Assembly (NCBI GenBank): GCA_965212085.1
Contig: OZ243042.1
Span: 620,001 to 684,000 of the forward strand
DNA from: JAHRAW01 sp965212085
GTDB taxonomy: Bacteria > Pseudomonadota > Gammaproteobacteria > Arenicellales > Poriferihabitantaceae
Direction: 5' to 3'
Length of the DNA: 64,000 nt
Position numbers and translations under genes: made by a program
Shown: positions 19,964-28,693 of the stretch, piece by piece
Layout: each line of letters begins with the position of its first letter
Position numbering within the stretch: the stretch's first letter is position 1
The notes under the pieces: model-generated
Told to the model about the DNA's origin: nothing
The model's database searches: none
Seen by the model: only the letters and a program-made list of their open reading frames with translations

Positions 19964-21307
19964 CTATAGTTCCTTATCCGGCGTTGCTTCCAACTCATAA
20001 ATCTTTTTCAAAAACCCAATCCACTGTTCATATTGTTGCGCGGCGTCGCCTTCCAACTCGGCGGTTTGTTCTTCGTACTCGACCACTTGCGGCGCGATTT
20101 CTATGTCGATGGATTCGCCGAGTTCCGCCAAGGCTTCGCGGTGCACTTTCATTTCCGAGCGGGTCTGCCACGCCTCACCCAAAACCAACGCGCCGCCGCC
20201 GATTCCGCCAATCGCGGCGGCGTCTCCGAGGGGGGTGTTTTCCCGCGCCGCGGCGGCTCCGGCGATCACCAACAGGCCGCCGAGTATGCCCTGGGTGATG
20301 GCTTTTCGTTTTGCTTTTCTTGCGCCTTTTACTTCCAGCAGGCTTTGCTGTTGCCAGACCAGGTAACTGCTATCCAGTTTGGCGTCAAAGTCAGCGTAGT
20401 GGGTCTGCATTCGGTCAATGAACAGTTCATGGCGCACGCGGATGGGTTTGATTCGTTGTAGCATGGGGTCGTCATCGGCGGGCGCCGCCGCCAGTTCCAG
20501 GCGTCCACCGTTTGCTTTCAGATAGCGGGCAAAGGTTTCCTCGGACAAACTGGTGCCGAAACGAATTTCGGAGATGCGCTGCAACTTCGCCAGTTCCCCG
20601 GCGTCGCGCTTTTTCAGTTGTTTGACGACGTACGCGGCGGCCTCTTCAAACACCGGCGCGTAGGGGTCTTTTCCCTTGTTGCGAAGGTTGCCGTGGAAGC
20701 CTTCCTTTACGCGGTGCTTGAAATCTTTGGCGAACCACGGCCTGCCGGAAATGTCCGTGGCGGCGATATTGATTTTCACGTCTTCGCCGTTGGACTGAAG
20801 GATTTTTCCGAGCACATACAAATCCCCGGTCGCGGTGGCGTTCGGCACCACCCGCACCGTGCCGAAAGCGCCGGTATCCTCCAGCGCGGTTTTCATTTTC
20901 AACGCAAAGCGGTTGGACTCGGCGCGCCGCAGTTCGGGATAGATGCCCTTCTTTTTCCAGGTGTCGGAGTCTTCCGGGATGTTGGGATCGAACACCGGCA
21001 CCACCACGTCAATCGCCGGCAAATGATCGGTGGCCAGGGCGGCGTCGGTCTTGCCGAAATCCGAAGAAAGCTGCGGGCCGACGCCGGGCAGGCTGATTTC
21101 GCCGCCGGATTCCGAACTGTCCGAACCGCCCGAACCACCTAGGCCGCCGAGGCCGTCCAGAATGTTCCCACCGGTGGCGCAGCCGCCGGACAACAACGCG
21201 CCAAGCAACACTAAAACGCCGTACGCGCGCCCGATTTTTCCGCGCCATGACGCCTCCCATGACGCATCAAAGGCGGGGTTGGTTTTTCGCTTTGCGGGAT
21301 TTGACAT
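19964..21307 (-). CDS. Predicted outer-membrane/periplasmic lipoprotein of the VWA operon
   Basis: 447 aa. A signal sequence with lipobox LLSGGC places the lipidated Cys at 43, followed by a Gly/Ser-rich linker (about 46-70). The remaining domain is soluble; residues about 85-230 (VVVPVFDPNIPED, TALEDTGAFGTVRVVP, DLYVLGKILQSNGED) resemble the CsgG/LpoB-like nucleotide-less lipoprotein fold where a variable protein level is sensed, but this is only a resemblance. A hydrophobic Gly/Ala stretch at about 345-385 could contact a membrane. ATG overlaps the preceding stop (TGATG). Confidence 0.75.
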   Translation of the reverse strand: MSNPAKRKTNPAFDASWEASWRGKIGRAYGVLVLLGALLSGGCATGGNILDGLGGLGGSGGSDSSESGGEISLPGVGPQLSSDFGKTDAALATDHLPAIDVVVPVFDPNIPEDSDTWKKKGIYPELRRAESNRFALKMKTALEDTGAFGTVRVVPNATATGDLYVLGKILQSNGEDVKINIAATDISGRPWFAKDFKHRVKEGFHGNLRNKGKDPYAPVFEEAAAYVVKQLKKRDAGELAKLQRISEIRFGTSLSEETFARYLKANGGRLELAAAPADDDPMLQRIKPIRVRHELFIDRMQTHYADFDAKLDSSYLVWQQQSLLEVKGARKAKRKAITQGILGGLLVIAGAAAARENTPLGDAAAIGGIGGGALVLGEAWQTRSEMKVHREALAELGESIDIEIAPQVVEYEEQTAELEGDAAQQYEQWIGFLKKIYELEATPDKEL

Positions 21308-21939
21308 CAGCTTTCGGGGACCTCCTGAACCGGAAGGTTCTTGTAACGCCGGTATTCATTCCACAGTTTTGCTCTGGCCGCCGGATCGCTTTCATCCAGC
21401 GCCGCCTGGCGAAACTGCTTGGCAATAATATCATCATTTTCCACCGGGGGAATGTCCTCGGGCAGTTTTCCGTTGGGGAGTATTGGACCGCCGCTGACCG
21501 GGTCGGCCGGGTCTGTGGTGATGATCTCCCCGGTGCCGGCCACTTGCCCATCAGCGGGCGTTTGCGAAGCGGGTAGGTCGCCTTGAATATCGCCGGCCGG
21601 GGCTGATTCCACCACCCCCTGCGCGCCCGCCGGGCCTTCGGTTCCCTGGGTTCCCTGAAGACCGCCGCCACCACCTCCACCGCCACCTCCGCCACCTGCG
21701 GCTGCGGCTGCGGCTGCAGCATCCTCGCACGGATCAAAATTATTCACTTGCGCCAAAAGCGCCTTGTCGAGCAAGGCGATTTTTTCTTCCCGCGTAAGTG
21801 AGTCATCTTCCAGTTGCCGCAAATCAATGGTCGCGCAGTCGGCGGCGTCATCAATACTCGTGGTCGTGTCCTGCGCGACGCAGGTCGTCGCTGCAATGAA
21901 CGCCACGGTGCCGAACAAGACTTTGTAAAATTTCATCAT
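21307..21939 (-). CDS. Small secreted protein with poly-Ala/poly-Gly tract
   Basis: About 210 aa. A signal peptide (MMKFYKVLFGTVAFIAATTC, then VAQD) is followed by an acidic region with two Cys (CATIDL, DPCED), then eight Ala and twelve Gly in a row encoded by GCC/GGT-type triplet repeats, then a collagen-like GTQGTEGPAGAQG segment and a Pro/Asp-rich tail ending NLPVQEVPES. The C-terminal helix resembles nothing I recognise. It starts one base after the tyrS stop, so tyrS and this operon may be co-transcribed. Confidence 0.75.
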   Translation of the reverse strand: MMKFYKVLFGTVAFIAATTCVAQDTTTSIDDAADCATIDLRQLEDDSLTREEKIALLDKALLAQVNNFDPCEDAAAAAAAAGGGGGGGGGGGGLQGTQGTEGPAGAQGVVESAPAGDIQGDLPASQTPADGQVAGTGEIITTDPADPVSGGPILPNGKLPEDIPPVENDDIIAKQFRQAALDESDPAARAKLWNEYRRYKNLPVQEVPES

Positions 21940-21940
21940 C

Positions 21941-23143
21941 TCATCCCACCACCGTAACCCTGGCAAACTTCCTTTTCCCCACCTGGCAGACGTGCTCGGC
22001 GCCGGCTTGGAAAACCAGCCCGCGGTCGCTGATCTTCTCGCCGTCCACGCGCACCGCGCCTTGTTTGATCATGCGATGCGCTTCGGAGGTGGTCTGCACG
22101 AGGTTGGCTTGCTTGAGCAGGTTGGCGATGGGCAGGCCGTCCGCCGCCGGCAACTCAACCGCCGGCATGTCTTCGGGGAGCGCGCCCTTGCTGAACTGGT
22201 CTATGAAGCCCTGTTTTGCGCGGGCCGCGGCGGCGGTTGAATGGAACCGCGCGACGATCTCGAAGGCGAGGGCGAACTTGGCCTCGCGCGGGTTCAGGCC
22301 TTCGCCGACTTCGGTTTTGAGGGCGGCGATTTCGGCGCCGGTTTTGAAACTCAACAACTCAAAATAGCGCCACATCAAGGGGTCGGAAACCGACATGATC
22401 TTGCCGAACATTTCGGCGGGCGGCTCGGTGATGCCGACGTGGTTGCCGAGGGATTTGGACATTTTGCGCTCGCCGTCGAGGCCCTCCAGCAGGGGCATGG
22501 TCATCACCACCTGCTGCGGCTGGCCATACTGCTTCTGCAACTCGCGCCCCACCAGCAGGTTGAATTTCTGGTCGGTGCCGCCGAGTTCCACGTCGGCTTT
22601 GAGGGCCACCGAATCGTAGCCCTGTACCAGCGGATAGAGAAACTCGTGGATGGCGATGGGCTCGCCGGCGGCGTAGCGCTTCTTGAAATCATCGCGCTCC
22701 AGCATCCGCGCAACGGTGTGCCGGGCGGCCAGCCCGACCAGGCCGGCGCTGCCCATATCGGTCATCCAGCGCGAGTTGAACTCGACGATGGTCTGGTCCG
22801 GGTCGAGGATTTTGAAAATTTGCTGCCGGTAGGTGCTCGCGTTTTCCTTAATCTGTTCGGGGGTCATCGGCTTGCGCGTGACGTTCTTGCCGGCGGGGTC
22901 GCCGATGAGGCCGGTGAAATCGCCGATCAGGAAAATCACTTCATGGCCGCGTTCTTGGAACTGGCGCATTTTGTGGATGAGCACGGTGTGCCCGAGGTGC
23001 AGGTCCGGGGCGGTGGGGTCGAAGCCGACCTTGACGCGCAGCTTGTCACCCGCGGCCAGCCGCTCGGCCAACTCCGGGGCCAGCAGGATTTCCTCCGTGC
23101 CACGGCTCAGTTCGGTGAAATTTTCGCTGGGTTGTGGGTTCAC
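21941..23143 (-). CDS. tyrS: Tyrosyl-tRNA synthetase
   Basis: Joins tyrosine to tRNA-Tyr. The GTG at 23143 gives 400 aa, the normal TyrRS size; the open frame extends upstream, but that part is not conserved-looking and no clear SD is visible for either. HIGH-type motif HLGHT at about 49-53, KMSKS at about 227-231, tyrosine pocket YDSVALKADVELGGTDQ, and a C-terminal S4-type RNA-binding domain (LLKQANLVQTTSEAHRMIKQ) are present. It is divergent from the M23 peptidase gene, as in pseudomonads, and leads directly into the VWA operon. Confidence 0.96.
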   Translation of the reverse strand: MNPQPSENFTELSRGTEEILLAPELAERLAAGDKLRVKVGFDPTAPDLHLGHTVLIHKMRQFQERGHEVIFLIGDFTGLIGDPAGKNVTRKPMTPEQIKENASTYRQQIFKILDPDQTIVEFNSRWMTDMGSAGLVGLAARHTVARMLERDDFKKRYAAGEPIAIHEFLYPLVQGYDSVALKADVELGGTDQKFNLLVGRELQKQYGQPQQVVMTMPLLEGLDGERKMSKSLGNHVGITEPPAEMFGKIMSVSDPLMWRYFELLSFKTGAEIAALKTEVGEGLNPREAKFALAFEIVARFHSTAAAARAKQGFIDQFSKGALPEDMPAVELPAADGLPIANLLKQANLVQTTSEAHRMIKQGAVRVDGEKISDRGLVFQAGAEHVCQVGKRKFARVTVVG

Positions 23144-23387
23144 GTTCAGGGGGGCAAAGGGGGCATGGGGGCGTCTCTCGGTGTCGTATTTTACGCTATC
23201 CGGCGCGAAATTTTTTTTCTTTGACGTGGCGAACGTATCAAGGTACAGTATCGGCCCGGAGCATATCCGGCCCGCCGTACCACTGCAAAGCCCCGAACAA
23301 ATACTGCAAATTCCGCAAATGGCCGCAAATGCCACGACGAAGCTTGATTCGTCGGGCTTTCATTCAACCAACCCGGTCATACCACAC

Positions 23388-24950
23388 ATGACACCGCCGA
23401 TGACACCGCCGACGCGTTCCCTGCTGCGACTTGATCTCAAGGATCTGGGATCGCGGCCGTCAACGCCCGTGCTCAGTCATCTGGGCCTCGCTTCGGTTAC
23501 CGCCGGGGCGTTGCTGATCACGTACGCCCTGATCAACGGGCTGTCCGCCTCGACCGCCGAAGCGCCCTTGGGGGCGGCTGATCCCGCAACGCCTGAGATC
23601 ACCGGAATCGCCGAATACGCGCCCCCGGCGAAAACCCCGGAAGCGGAGACCATCACGCTGGCGAGCCTCGGCCCGGCCCGCGCCGGTTCTGACTTCCGGC
23701 GGGATCTCCCCGGCCACCACGCCCCGCCGCCGGAAGCCGATGCGGTCGCGGCGCAGCCGCCTGTGATTTCATTGCCGGAAGCCGAATCCGAACCTAAGCC
23801 GGTGGTGGCGGCGCGTTACCTCTGGACCACCGCCACGGTCAAACCCCGGGACACATTGTCCCGGATATTCAAGCGTCACGGGCTGAAGATCAGGGACGCC
23901 TACGCCGCCGCGGAACTGGAAGACGCCGCCATCCTTCGGAAAATCCGGCCGGGCGCGGAAATCCGCCTGGCCGCGGACGACTCGGGTGCGCTGGCGGCGT
24001 TGCGCTACCGCCTCGACGCCTTCACCACTCTGCATGTCACCAAAACGGACGGCCGGTTGCGCGCCGAAACCATCACGCGCACTCCCGAAATCCGCGTGCG
24101 CAGCGGCAAGGCGACCATCTGGACCAACCTGCTGGACGCCGCCAAAGGCGTCGGTATGGAGTTTGAAACCGTCTATGCCATCGCCCAGCTGTTCGGCTGG
24201 CAGGTGGATTTCGCCAGGGAAATCCGCGGCGGCGATCAGTTCTCGGTGCTCTACGAGGAGTTGTACCTGGACAACCGCAAGGTCGGCAACGGCGACATCC
24301 TCGCCGCCGAACTGGTCATCTCGAACCGGCACCTGCGGGCGGTCCGCCACGTTGACGCCCAAGGTCGCAGCACCCACTACGCCCCCAACGGCGACGGCAT
24401 TCAGCGCTCATTCCTGCGCTCGCCCCTCAAGTTCGGGCGGGTTACCTCGCGCTTCTCCCACAAACGCTTTCACCCCATCTTCAAGAAATGGCGCGCCCAC
24501 CGGGGCGTGGACTACGGCGCACCGCGGGGCACCCCGGTGCTCTCCACCGGCGACGGCGTGGTCAGCATGGCGCGGCACGACCACGGCTACGGCAAGACCA
24601 TCAGGATTCGCCACGGCGGCAAGTACACCACGTTGTACGCCCACCTGAACGGCTTCGCCGCGGGCATGAAATCCGGCGTCCGCGTGCAACAGGGCGAGGT
24701 CATCGGCTACGTCGGCAGCAGCGGCTGGGCCACCGGCCCCCACCTGCACTATGAGTTCCGGGTGGACGGCGTCCACCGCAATCCGCTCACCGTGAAACTG
24801 CCCAAGTCGGCGCCCATCGCCCGCCAACACCTGCGGGAGTTCCTCGCCCACGCCGGCGAATGGATCGCCCGGCTGGAGCAAATCCGCGCGCTCCCCGGTG
24901 CCGCCCCCGTTGCGGCAATTGACGTGGCGCAAAACGACGCCGCGCAATAG
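23388..24950 (+). CDS. mepM: M23 peptidoglycan endopeptidase (MepM-like)
   Basis: About 520 aa from the ATG at 23388; an in-frame ATG at 23319 is possible and no SD decides. One N-terminal TM (VLSHLGLASVTAGALLITYA) is followed by an OapA/LysM-like domain (VKPRDTLSRIFKRHGLKIRD) and a C-terminal M23 metallopeptidase: HRGVDYGAPRGTPV (first zinc His and Asp), then TGPHLHYEFRVDG (H-x-H). The enzyme cleaves D-Ala-mDAP cross-links to allow wall growth. It is followed by anmK after 15 bp, linking wall cleavage to anhydro-muropeptide recycling. Confidence 0.9.
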   Translation: MTPPMTPPTRSLLRLDLKDLGSRPSTPVLSHLGLASVTAGALLITYALINGLSASTAEAPLGAADPATPEITGIAEYAPPAKTPEAETITLASLGPARAGSDFRRDLPGHHAPPPEADAVAAQPPVISLPEAESEPKPVVAARYLWTTATVKPRDTLSRIFKRHGLKIRDAYAAAELEDAAILRKIRPGAEIRLAADDSGALAALRYRLDAFTTLHVTKTDGRLRAETITRTPEIRVRSGKATIWTNLLDAAKGVGMEFETVYAIAQLFGWQVDFAREIRGGDQFSVLYEELYLDNRKVGNGDILAAELVISNRHLRAVRHVDAQGRSTHYAPNGDGIQRSFLRSPLKFGRVTSRFSHKRFHPIFKKWRAHRGVDYGAPRGTPVLSTGDGVVSMARHDHGYGKTIRIRHGGKYTTLYAHLNGFAAGMKSGVRVQQGEVIGYVGSSGWATGPHLHYEFRVDGVHRNPLTVKLPKSAPIARQHLREFLAHAGEWIARLEQIRALPGAAPVAAIDVAQNDAAQ

Positions 24951-24965
24951 CGGATCCGCCTTTTG

Positions 24966-26144
24966 ATGCCTGCCGACCGCAAGCCCCGGCGGAACCGGGA
25001 CGCCGGAGATTCAACGACGGCAATCGGCCTGATGTCGGGAACCAGCGCCGACGGCATTGACGGCGTGCTGCTGTCGCTGAAATCACCCGGCCACGTCGCC
25101 ATCCAAGCCACCGTCCACGCGGCCTTCCCCGCCGCGCTGCAAAAACAAATCAACGCCGTAATCGGCGAGCCAACCATTGATATAGATGCGCTCGGCCAAC
25201 TGGATTCCCGACTCGGAGATTTGTACGCCCAAACCGCCAACCAACTCAAAGTCAAAGCAAAAGCCAACGCCAATGCCAACGCCGGAGTGGCGGTCATCGG
25301 CTGCCACGGCCAAACCATCCGCCACCGCCCCGGCGGAAAATTTCCGTTCACCCTGCAACTCGGCAACGGCGCGCTCATTGCCCAGCGCACCGGCCTCCCG
25401 GTGGTCAGCGATTTTCGCAGCGCCGATATGGCCGCCGGCGGCCAGGGCGCACCGCTGGCACCGGCCTTTCACCACGCGGTTTTCGCCAGCCGCAACGAGA
25501 CCCGCGCGGTGCTCAACCTCGGCGGCATCGCCAACCTCACCCACCTGCCGGCGGGCGGCCAGGCGGCCACGGTCACGACCACCGGGTTCGACACCGGGCC
25601 CGCCAACACCCTGCTGGACCACTGGTGCCGGCGTCATTTCAACGCGCCCTTCGACGACCACGGCGCGCGGGCCGCGGCGGGCGTCGTCCAACAAAAACTC
25701 CTCGACAAACTGCTCGCCGACCCGTACTTCGCCCGCCCGCCGCCCAAGAGCACCGGCCGCGAATACTTCAACCCGGCGTGGCTCGGACGGATACTCGCCG
25801 ATGCAAACTTCGCCGCCCTCGCGCCCGCGGACGTCCAGGCCACCCTGACCGCGCTCACCGCCGCGACCGTGGCCGACCAACTCAACGAACTGACGCCCAC
25901 CGTTGAAGCGGCCTACGTCTGCGGCGGCGGGGTTCACAACCAAACCCTGATGACCATGCTCGGCGCGCGCTTCCCCGGCCAACTCCGAACCACCTCAGAC
26001 CTCGGCATTGACCCGCAGTGGGTCGAAGCCTGCGCCTTCGCGTGGATGGCCCACAAAACCCTTCACCGCATCCCGGCGACCCTGCCCTCGGTTACCGGCG
26101 CGACCCGTCCGACCATTGCCGGGGCAATTTATTTTCCGGATTGA
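24966..26144 (+). CDS. anmK: Anhydro-N-acetylmuramic acid kinase
   Basis: 392 aa. Phosphorylates and opens 1,6-anhydroMurNAc in cell-wall recycling. Conserved blocks are IGLMSGTSADGIDGVL (ATP/phosphate binding), VIGCHGQTIRHRP, VVSDFRSADMAAGGQGAPL, LNLGGIANLTH, GFDTGPANTLLD and CGGGVHNQTLM. A TTG one codon earlier is also open. The segment KVKAKANANANAG is a low-complexity insertion encoded by a GCCAAC-type hexamer repeat (about 25262-25283). It pairs with the AmgK-like kinase at 53.3 kb in muropeptide recycling. Confidence 0.95.
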   Translation: MPADRKPRRNRDAGDSTTAIGLMSGTSADGIDGVLLSLKSPGHVAIQATVHAAFPAALQKQINAVIGEPTIDIDALGQLDSRLGDLYAQTANQLKVKAKANANANAGVAVIGCHGQTIRHRPGGKFPFTLQLGNGALIAQRTGLPVVSDFRSADMAAGGQGAPLAPAFHHAVFASRNETRAVLNLGGIANLTHLPAGGQAATVTTTGFDTGPANTLLDHWCRRHFNAPFDDHGARAAAGVVQQKLLDKLLADPYFARPPPKSTGREYFNPAWLGRILADANFAALAPADVQATLTALTAATVADQLNELTPTVEAAYVCGGGVHNQTLMTMLGARFPGQLRTTSDLGIDPQWVEACAFAWMAHKTLHRIPATLPSVTGATRPTIAGAIYFPD

Positions 26145-26208
26145 CGGCCACCGGAATCATCCATCAAAAAATCCGGCACATCCGGCACATCCGGCAACCC
26201 CGGCAACC

Positions 26209-26937
26209 TCAGTTCCCCGGCGGCGCAATCTCGTTACAGCCGATTTCCAGCACCGCCACCCCCCTTTCGGGCCAATGTTGGGACAACAATACATCGCGCC
26301 GGGCGATGTCTATGGACGCTTCCATCCAGTTGAACGGCCCCATGGCGCGGTATTCCGGCTTGGAGTTGGCCTCGACGCCCCGGGACAGGAGATGGGCGAC
26401 GAACTTCACCGCCAGCGCCTCCTGGGTGAAATAGCCCAGGGAGATGTGCGCCCGCCCGGACGTTTCCTGGCCGATGAAATGCTCGATTCCCCTTTCCGTG
26501 AGCCAGTTCATCATCGGCTGCGCGGCGGCCGGGGAGTCGAACGGGCCGAGATAGACCCGGACCGCGCGCATCTCCCGGCTTTCGCCGCGCACCGCCTGGT
26601 AGGAGAATTGCCGGGCGCGCATCCACCGGTTTGCGTCCTGCCAGCCGGCTTCCTTGCGGAACGGGCCGATGCGGTAGCAGGACAGGTCGGCGGCTGCGGT
26701 TGGCGCGACGTTGATCCGCCGGGGTTTTTTACTGGCCGACGCCGGCGAATCCGTAGCGAGCGCGGGCGCCCCGCCTGCGGCGTCGAGTTCATCCAGCAAC
26801 AACATCCCTTCCCGGTTCACTTCCGGTTGCGCGGAGGGCGCCTGGGCATCGTAGTCCGGGCCCTCGCCGGTCCACAGATAGAAAACGGCGTTGGCGGCCA
26901 GCAACAACGCCACGATCCATTTCAACGCGCCGCTCAT
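26209..26937 (-). CDS. SPOR-domain-like membrane protein
   Basis: About 242 aa from ATG 26937, which overlaps the coaX stop (ATGA). One TM at about 7-22 (WIVALLLAANAVFYLW) and a low-complexity linker precede a region with two SPOR-like repeats (CYRIGPFRKEAGWQDANRW; RVYLGPFDSPAAAQPMMNWL). SPOR domains bind denuded peptidoglycan at division sites. The gene follows birA and coaX, a frequent gammaproteobacterial arrangement. The far C-terminus (GVAVLEIGCNEIAPPGN) is unusual. Confidence 0.75.
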   Translation of the reverse strand: MSGALKWIVALLLAANAVFYLWTGEGPDYDAQAPSAQPEVNREGMLLLDELDAAGGAPALATDSPASASKKPRRINVAPTAAADLSCYRIGPFRKEAGWQDANRWMRARQFSYQAVRGESREMRAVRVYLGPFDSPAAAQPMMNWLTERGIEHFIGQETSGRAHISLGYFTQEALAVKFVAHLLSRGVEANSKPEYRAMGPFNWMEASIDIARRDVLLSQHWPERGVAVLEIGCNEIAPPGN

Positions 26938-27782
26938 CGCGCCGCCTCCTTCAAGAGTACCCCAAGCCCGTGGAGCACCAGTTGCGGCTCGATGCAAACT
27001 TCGGCTTCCAGCAACGGCGCTATCCGCCCGGCGTCGCCGCCGGTTGCAATCACGCTGCACGGGGTTTGCAACACCGCCCGCTGTCGCGCCACGGCGAGGT
27101 TGATGCCCCCGGCCACGGCCAGTAGCGCGCCGCCGGCGACCGCGCCGTGGGTGTCGGTGGCGGTGGCGTTCACTTGTTCGGTTTGTTCGGCCCGGTCCGC
27201 CGCATGGTCGCGGTTTCCGTCATCGGTCTTATGCCCGGCGATGTTTTCGGCAATGTTTTCGGTCTGCTCGCCCAACGCCGCGCGCATGGCGTACACGCCG
27301 GGGAAAATCACCCCGCCACGAAAAACGCCATCGCCGTCGAGCAGATCCACGGTTACCGCGGTGCCCGCGTCCACCACGATCAGCGGCTGCCGGGGAAACC
27401 GCGCCGCCGCCGCCACCAACGCCGCCCAGCGGTCGGCGCCCAGGGAAGCCGGGTCGGAGTAGCCGTTGACGACGCCCGCCTGCTGTTTTTGCGCGGCGAT
27501 GAAAACCGGCTGCAACGACCACGCATCGTGCGCGTACGCGACCACCGCCCGCTTTACTTCGGGTCGCGCCACGCAGGACACCCACACCGAAGCCGGGCGT
27601 TCAAGGGCGGCCCATTGCGCGGCCAAACCGGGCAAGTCATTGGGCGCGCCGGCGGTGGCGGTATCATCGGTGTCGGCAACCTCATCGTAACCGAACGCGC
27701 CGGTACGCCCGTCGAGGCCGCCGCCGGCGTCGGCAGCGGCCCATTTCAGCCGCCCGTTGCCGATATCCACGAGCAAGTTCAT
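26934..27782 (-). CDS. coaX: Type III pantothenate kinase
   Basis: Phosphorylates pantothenate, the first step of CoA synthesis. 282 aa. MNLLVDIGNGRLKW forms the phosphate loop, PASLGADRWAALV and IVVDAGTAVTVDLLD are family signatures, and FRGGVIFPGVYAMRAAL completes the active site. The acidic/Asn/Thr-rich stretches near residues 34-50 and 180-215 are longer than in typical CoaX and look like low-complexity insertions. ATGA overlaps couple it to birA and to the SPOR gene. Confidence 0.93.
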   Translation of the reverse strand: MNLLVDIGNGRLKWAAADAGGGLDGRTGAFGYDEVADTDDTATAGAPNDLPGLAAQWAALERPASVWVSCVARPEVKRAVVAYAHDAWSLQPVFIAAQKQQAGVVNGYSDPASLGADRWAALVAAAARFPRQPLIVVDAGTAVTVDLLDGDGVFRGGVIFPGVYAMRAALGEQTENIAENIAGHKTDDGNRDHAADRAEQTEQVNATATDTHGAVAGGALLAVAGGINLAVARQRAVLQTPCSVIATGGDAGRIAPLLEAEVCIEPQLVLHGLGVLLKEAAR

Positions 27783-28588
27783 GGCGCGTTGTGTTTTTCC
27801 AGCGGGCGCACGCTCGCCTCCCCGGAGATCAGCCGCCGCCGCACGCCGTCCTGGTCAATGAGTAGCGCGCCGTCCCGGTCCACCCCGCGCACCATGCCGT
27901 CAAACGACGCCGACGGCGATTCCACCGACACCCGCAGGCCCCGATGCACATTCAAGGCGTCCCATTCCTCCACGAACTGCGCGAACCCGCCGCCGCAAAA
28001 CCGCTCCAGGTAATGGCAGTGGGAGATGATCAGGGCCGCCGCCAGCGCATCGCGGTCAACCGGATGCCCAAGGGATTTCAGGCCGGTCCGGGGCATATCG
28101 CCGGGGGCCGGCTCAGGAGACGGCGGCGCGGCCACGTTGATTCCCATGCCGACTACGCAGTGGTCGCCGCTCAATTCGGTCAACACCCCGCCGAGTTTTT
28201 GGCCCCGAACCATGACGTCATTGGGCCACTTCAAGCCCACGGAATCAACCCCCGCACCGCGCAAGGCGTCCACGATGGCCAGTCCCGAAACCAGCGACAG
28301 CCCGGCGATGCCGGCATTCACGGTCTCGCCGATCCCGCCGGCCCCGCCGAGATTCCAGCCCAGGGACAATAGCACCGAACCAGAGCGCGGCGCCCGCCAC
28401 GACCGGCCACGGCGCCCGCGCCCGGCGGTTTGCAGTTCGGCGATACACACCCGGCCGTGGATTTCCCGCTGCGCCATCAGCCAACTGTTGGTGGAGCCGA
28501 TCTCCCCGAACCAGTCCACCCGCCCGGCGCACACCACCCCCGCCTCGCGCAGCAGCGCATTGATTCGTTCGGGGTTATGATTGGGCAC
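27779..28588 (-). CDS. birA: Biotin-protein ligase without DNA-binding domain
   Basis: 269 aa. Transfers biotin to carboxyl carrier proteins. Motifs seen are IGSTNSWLM, the biotinyl-AMP loop ELQTAGRGRRGRSW, LKWPNDVMV and the C-terminal beta barrel. The start leaves only about 30 residues before the catalytic domain, so the winged helix-turn-helix of E. coli BirA is missing and it cannot be a bio-operon repressor by that means. It is first in the operon birA-coaX-SPOR and divergent from ispG. Confidence 0.93.
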   Translation of the reverse strand: MPNHNPERINALLREAGVVCAGRVDWFGEIGSTNSWLMAQREIHGRVCIAELQTAGRGRRGRSWRAPRSGSVLLSLGWNLGGAGGIGETVNAGIAGLSLVSGLAIVDALRGAGVDSVGLKWPNDVMVRGQKLGGVLTELSGDHCVVGMGINVAAPPSPEPAPGDMPRTGLKSLGHPVDRDALAAALIISHCHYLERFCGGGFAQFVEEWDALNVHRGLRVSVESPSASFDGMVRGVDRDGALLIDQDGVRRRLISGEASVRPLEKHNAP

Positions 28589-28693
28589 GGGACCTCGCGG
28601 TGGGCGATAATTGAAAGGTGAATCTTATTGCGTAGTGAAAAAAGAAGCGATAGGGTAGAAGCCCCGCCCACCTATCTGTTACCCATCTGTTCC

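Noticed and set aside
26165..26205. Short 9-bp repeats (CATCCGGCA type) between anmK and the SPOR gene
   Set aside because: Only about three imperfect copies, no hairpin plus T-run; too little to call a terminator or regulatory array.
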